DNA of 5,321 nucleotides from an uncultured Actinomycetes bacterium. Lineage in GTDB: Bacteria; Actinomycetota; Actinomycetes; Nanopelagicales; Nanopelagicaceae. A program made the position numbers and the translations under genes. The notes below the pieces were generated by a model, which was given only the letters and a program-made list of their open reading frames with translations, was not told the DNA's origin and did not search any database. The stretch covers positions 1-5,321 of the forward strand of contig CAIXPV010000074.1 in the NCBI GenBank assembly GCA_903921405.1, given 5' to 3'. Positions 4,160 to 5,321 of this stretch are shown in pieces. Position 1 is the first letter of the stretch, and each line of letters starts with the position of its first letter.

Positions 4160-5254
4160 ATGCGTATCAATAAGTTGGCGTTAACCAACTTCCGCTCATA
4201 CCCAACCCTTGACATCTCTTTCGAGCCTGGTGTTGCCACTTTTATAGGTGACAACGGATCAGGAAAAACAAATATCGCAGAGGCTTTAATTTATTTAGCT
4301 TTTCTTTCATCGCATCGAGTTTCAAACAACACACCACTTGTCACCTTAGATGCGCAACAAGCAATTATCCGCGCAGAAATTGAACGCGACGACAGAGTAC
4401 TAAATGTTGATCTAGAAATAAATATAAACAAAGCTAACCGTGCACGGTTAAACGGAAACCCAACTAGAAGTCAACGTGAAATATTAGGAGCCTGCCAAAT
4501 AGTCTATTTTTCACCCGAAGACTTAGATTTAGTTCGCGGTGAGCCTGGAACCCGCAGGGATTTTCTAGACCGTTTGTTAATCACGAGAAGTCCCAGGCTT
4601 GCCGGTGTAATTGCAGACTATGAGCGAACAGTAAAACAACGTAACGCTTTATTGAAAACACGATCATCACAAAGCGCTTTAGTGCCATGGAACGAACAAC
4701 TCGTTAATTTAGGGGCCCAACTAACAGCTGAACGAATCGCATTAATTGATGCTTTAAATCCATGGGTAGCAAAAAACTACGCACATTTAAATGAAGTCAA
4801 ACCAGCATCTATCGCATATAAGTGCAGCACCGAGGGCGTCAGCGCTAATGTTGAAAACAATGTAACAGCACTCACGAAGCGGTTAGAAGAAGTTGCTTAT
4901 CAAGAAGTAGAACGCGGTGTTTCCTTAATTGGCCCTCACAGGGATGATCTACATTTACAACTTGGCGACTTTCCTGCAAAGGGTTATGCCAGTCACGGTG
5001 AATCATGGTCGATGGCGATTTCACTGCGAATCGGATCATTTAATTTATTGAAAAGCGAGGGTTCAGAACCAATTTTGATTCTCGATGATGTCTTTGCCGA
5101 ACTAGACACCTCAAGACGCTTGGCGCTAATGTCTATTACTCATATCGCCGAACAAACGATTATTACTGCCGCAGTTGAAAGTGATTTACCCGCAGAGCTG
5201 CTAACACAAAAGTTCTATGTGACACCAGGGCTAGTTAAGAAAGGTAAGAGCTAA
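4160..5254 (+). CDS. recF: DNA replication and repair protein RecF
   Basis: RecF is an SMC-like ABC-type ATPase that binds gapped DNA and, with RecO and RecR, promotes RecA loading at stalled forks. The 364-aa product starts MRINKLALTNFRSY, the standard RecF opening. It carries Walker A GDNGSGKT (30-37), a Q-loop-like region around YFSPEDLDLVRGEPGTRRDFLD, the LIGPHRDD motif in the C-terminal third, the ABC signature in its actinobacterial form ASHGESWS (SHGE at 278-281 in place of SxGQ), and Walker B ILILDD (305-310) followed by VFAELD. All ATPase elements are intact. The ATG at 4160 lies 14 nt after dnaN. No clear Shine-Dalgarno sequence is seen in the A-rich gap, which suggests coupling to dnaN translation. 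The stop overlaps the next gene's ATG by one base (TAATG). Confidence 0.97.
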   Translation: MRINKLALTNFRSYPTLDISFEPGVATFIGDNGSGKTNIAEALIYLAFLSSHRVSNNTPLVTLDAQQAIIRAEIERDDRVLNVDLEININKANRARLNGNPTRSQREILGACQIVYFSPEDLDLVRGEPGTRRDFLDRLLITRSPRLAGVIADYERTVKQRNALLKTRSSQSALVPWNEQLVNLGAQLTAERIALIDALNPWVAKNYAHLNEVKPASIAYKCSTEGVSANVENNVTALTKRLEEVAYQEVERGVSLIGPHRDDLHLQLGDFPAKGYASHGESWSMAISLRIGSFNLLKSEGSEPILILDDVFAELDTSRRLALMSITHIAEQTIITAAVESDLPAELLTQKFYVTPGLVKKGKS

Positions 5255-5321
5255 TGGAAAAACGCGATTTAGCTCTCGACCTTTTTAGGAGCTTTAAAAC
5301 ATCAGTAATCAGAAAAGCAAA
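5254..5321 (+). CDS. DciA-like DUF721 protein, 5' part only
   Basis: Only 22 complete codons are in the window (MEKRDLALDLFRSFKTSVIR and two more), open to the right edge. Identification rests mainly on position: in actinobacteria a DUF721 protein (Rv0004 in Mycobacterium tuberculosis) lies after recF and before gyrB, and DUF721 proteins of this type are DciA, which loads or stimulates the replicative helicase DnaB. The visible N-terminus, a charged helix with DLALDLF resembling the DLAxxAL start of those proteins, agrees but is too short to prove it. The ATG at 5254 overlaps the recF stop by one base, and AAAGG (5240-5244) lies 9 nt upstream, so it is surely the next gene of the dnaN-recF operon. 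The conserved DUF721 core is outside the window. Confidence 0.7.
   Translation, partial: MEKRDLALDLFRSFKTSVIRKA

Noticed and set aside
4991..5002. Loss of the SxGQ ABC signature in RecF
   Set aside because: The SHGE(SWS) form is the usual one in actinobacterial RecF, and both Walker motifs are intact, so it is not a defect.
1..5321. Novel defence, mobile or CRISPR system
   Set aside because: Every substantial coding stretch belongs to a known origin-region gene. No spaced repeat array, transposase, integrase or attachment site is visible.

Overview
This window is the replication-origin neighbourhood of a bacterial chromosome, with the gene order yidC-yidD-rnpA-rpmH (leftward) / dnaA-oriC-dnaN-recF-dciA (rightward). 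The proteins read as actinobacterial. DnaA domain IV has the actinobacterial form around GGRDHTTVMHADRKI. RnpA has an ARHRLARKIRH motif with His in place of the usual Asn. RecF has an ASHGESWS signature. A DciA/DUF721-type gene follows recF directly. Base composition outside rpmH is only moderate in GC, low for the phylum, and DnaA is short (468 aa). Together these suggest a streamlined low-GC actinobacterium, such as a freshwater planktonic Nanopelagicales (acI) lineage. That assignment is an inference from protein style and composition, not from a search.

Left arm (1-1018, minus strand): the 5' part of yidC, then yidD, rnpA and rpmH, transcribed away from the origin in the order rpmH, rnpA, yidD, yidC. 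They are tightly packed: 20 nt between rpmH and rnpA, a 4-nt ATGA overlap between rnpA and yidD, and 3 nt between yidD and yidC. They make ribosomal protein L34, the RNase P protein, a membrane-insertion accessory protein and the YidC insertase.

Central control region (1019-1291): a divergent intergenic region carrying the presumed rpmH and dnaA promoters. It holds three perfect DnaA boxes and one single-mismatch box, a pyrimidine-rich tract and two adjacent short palindromes. dnaA (1292-2698) follows.

Origin (2699-3014): 316 bp between dnaA and dnaN with a second cluster of DnaA boxes. Left-half boxes all lie on the minus strand and right-half boxes on the plus strand, at spacings close to whole helical turns. 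An AT-rich stretch lies just before dnaN and is the likely unwinding site.

Right arm (3015-5321, plus strand): dnaN (sliding clamp), recF (gap-repair ATPase) and the first 22 codons of a dciA-like gene (replicative-helicase loader). DnaA opens the origin, DciA would help deliver the helicase, the clamp supports the polymerase, and RecF acts at stalled forks. All genes on both arms point away from the origin. I see no mobile element, CRISPR array, tRNA or exotic accessory system. The points of interest are the fine structure of the two DnaA-box clusters and a small reading frame inside oriC that is coupled to dnaN.
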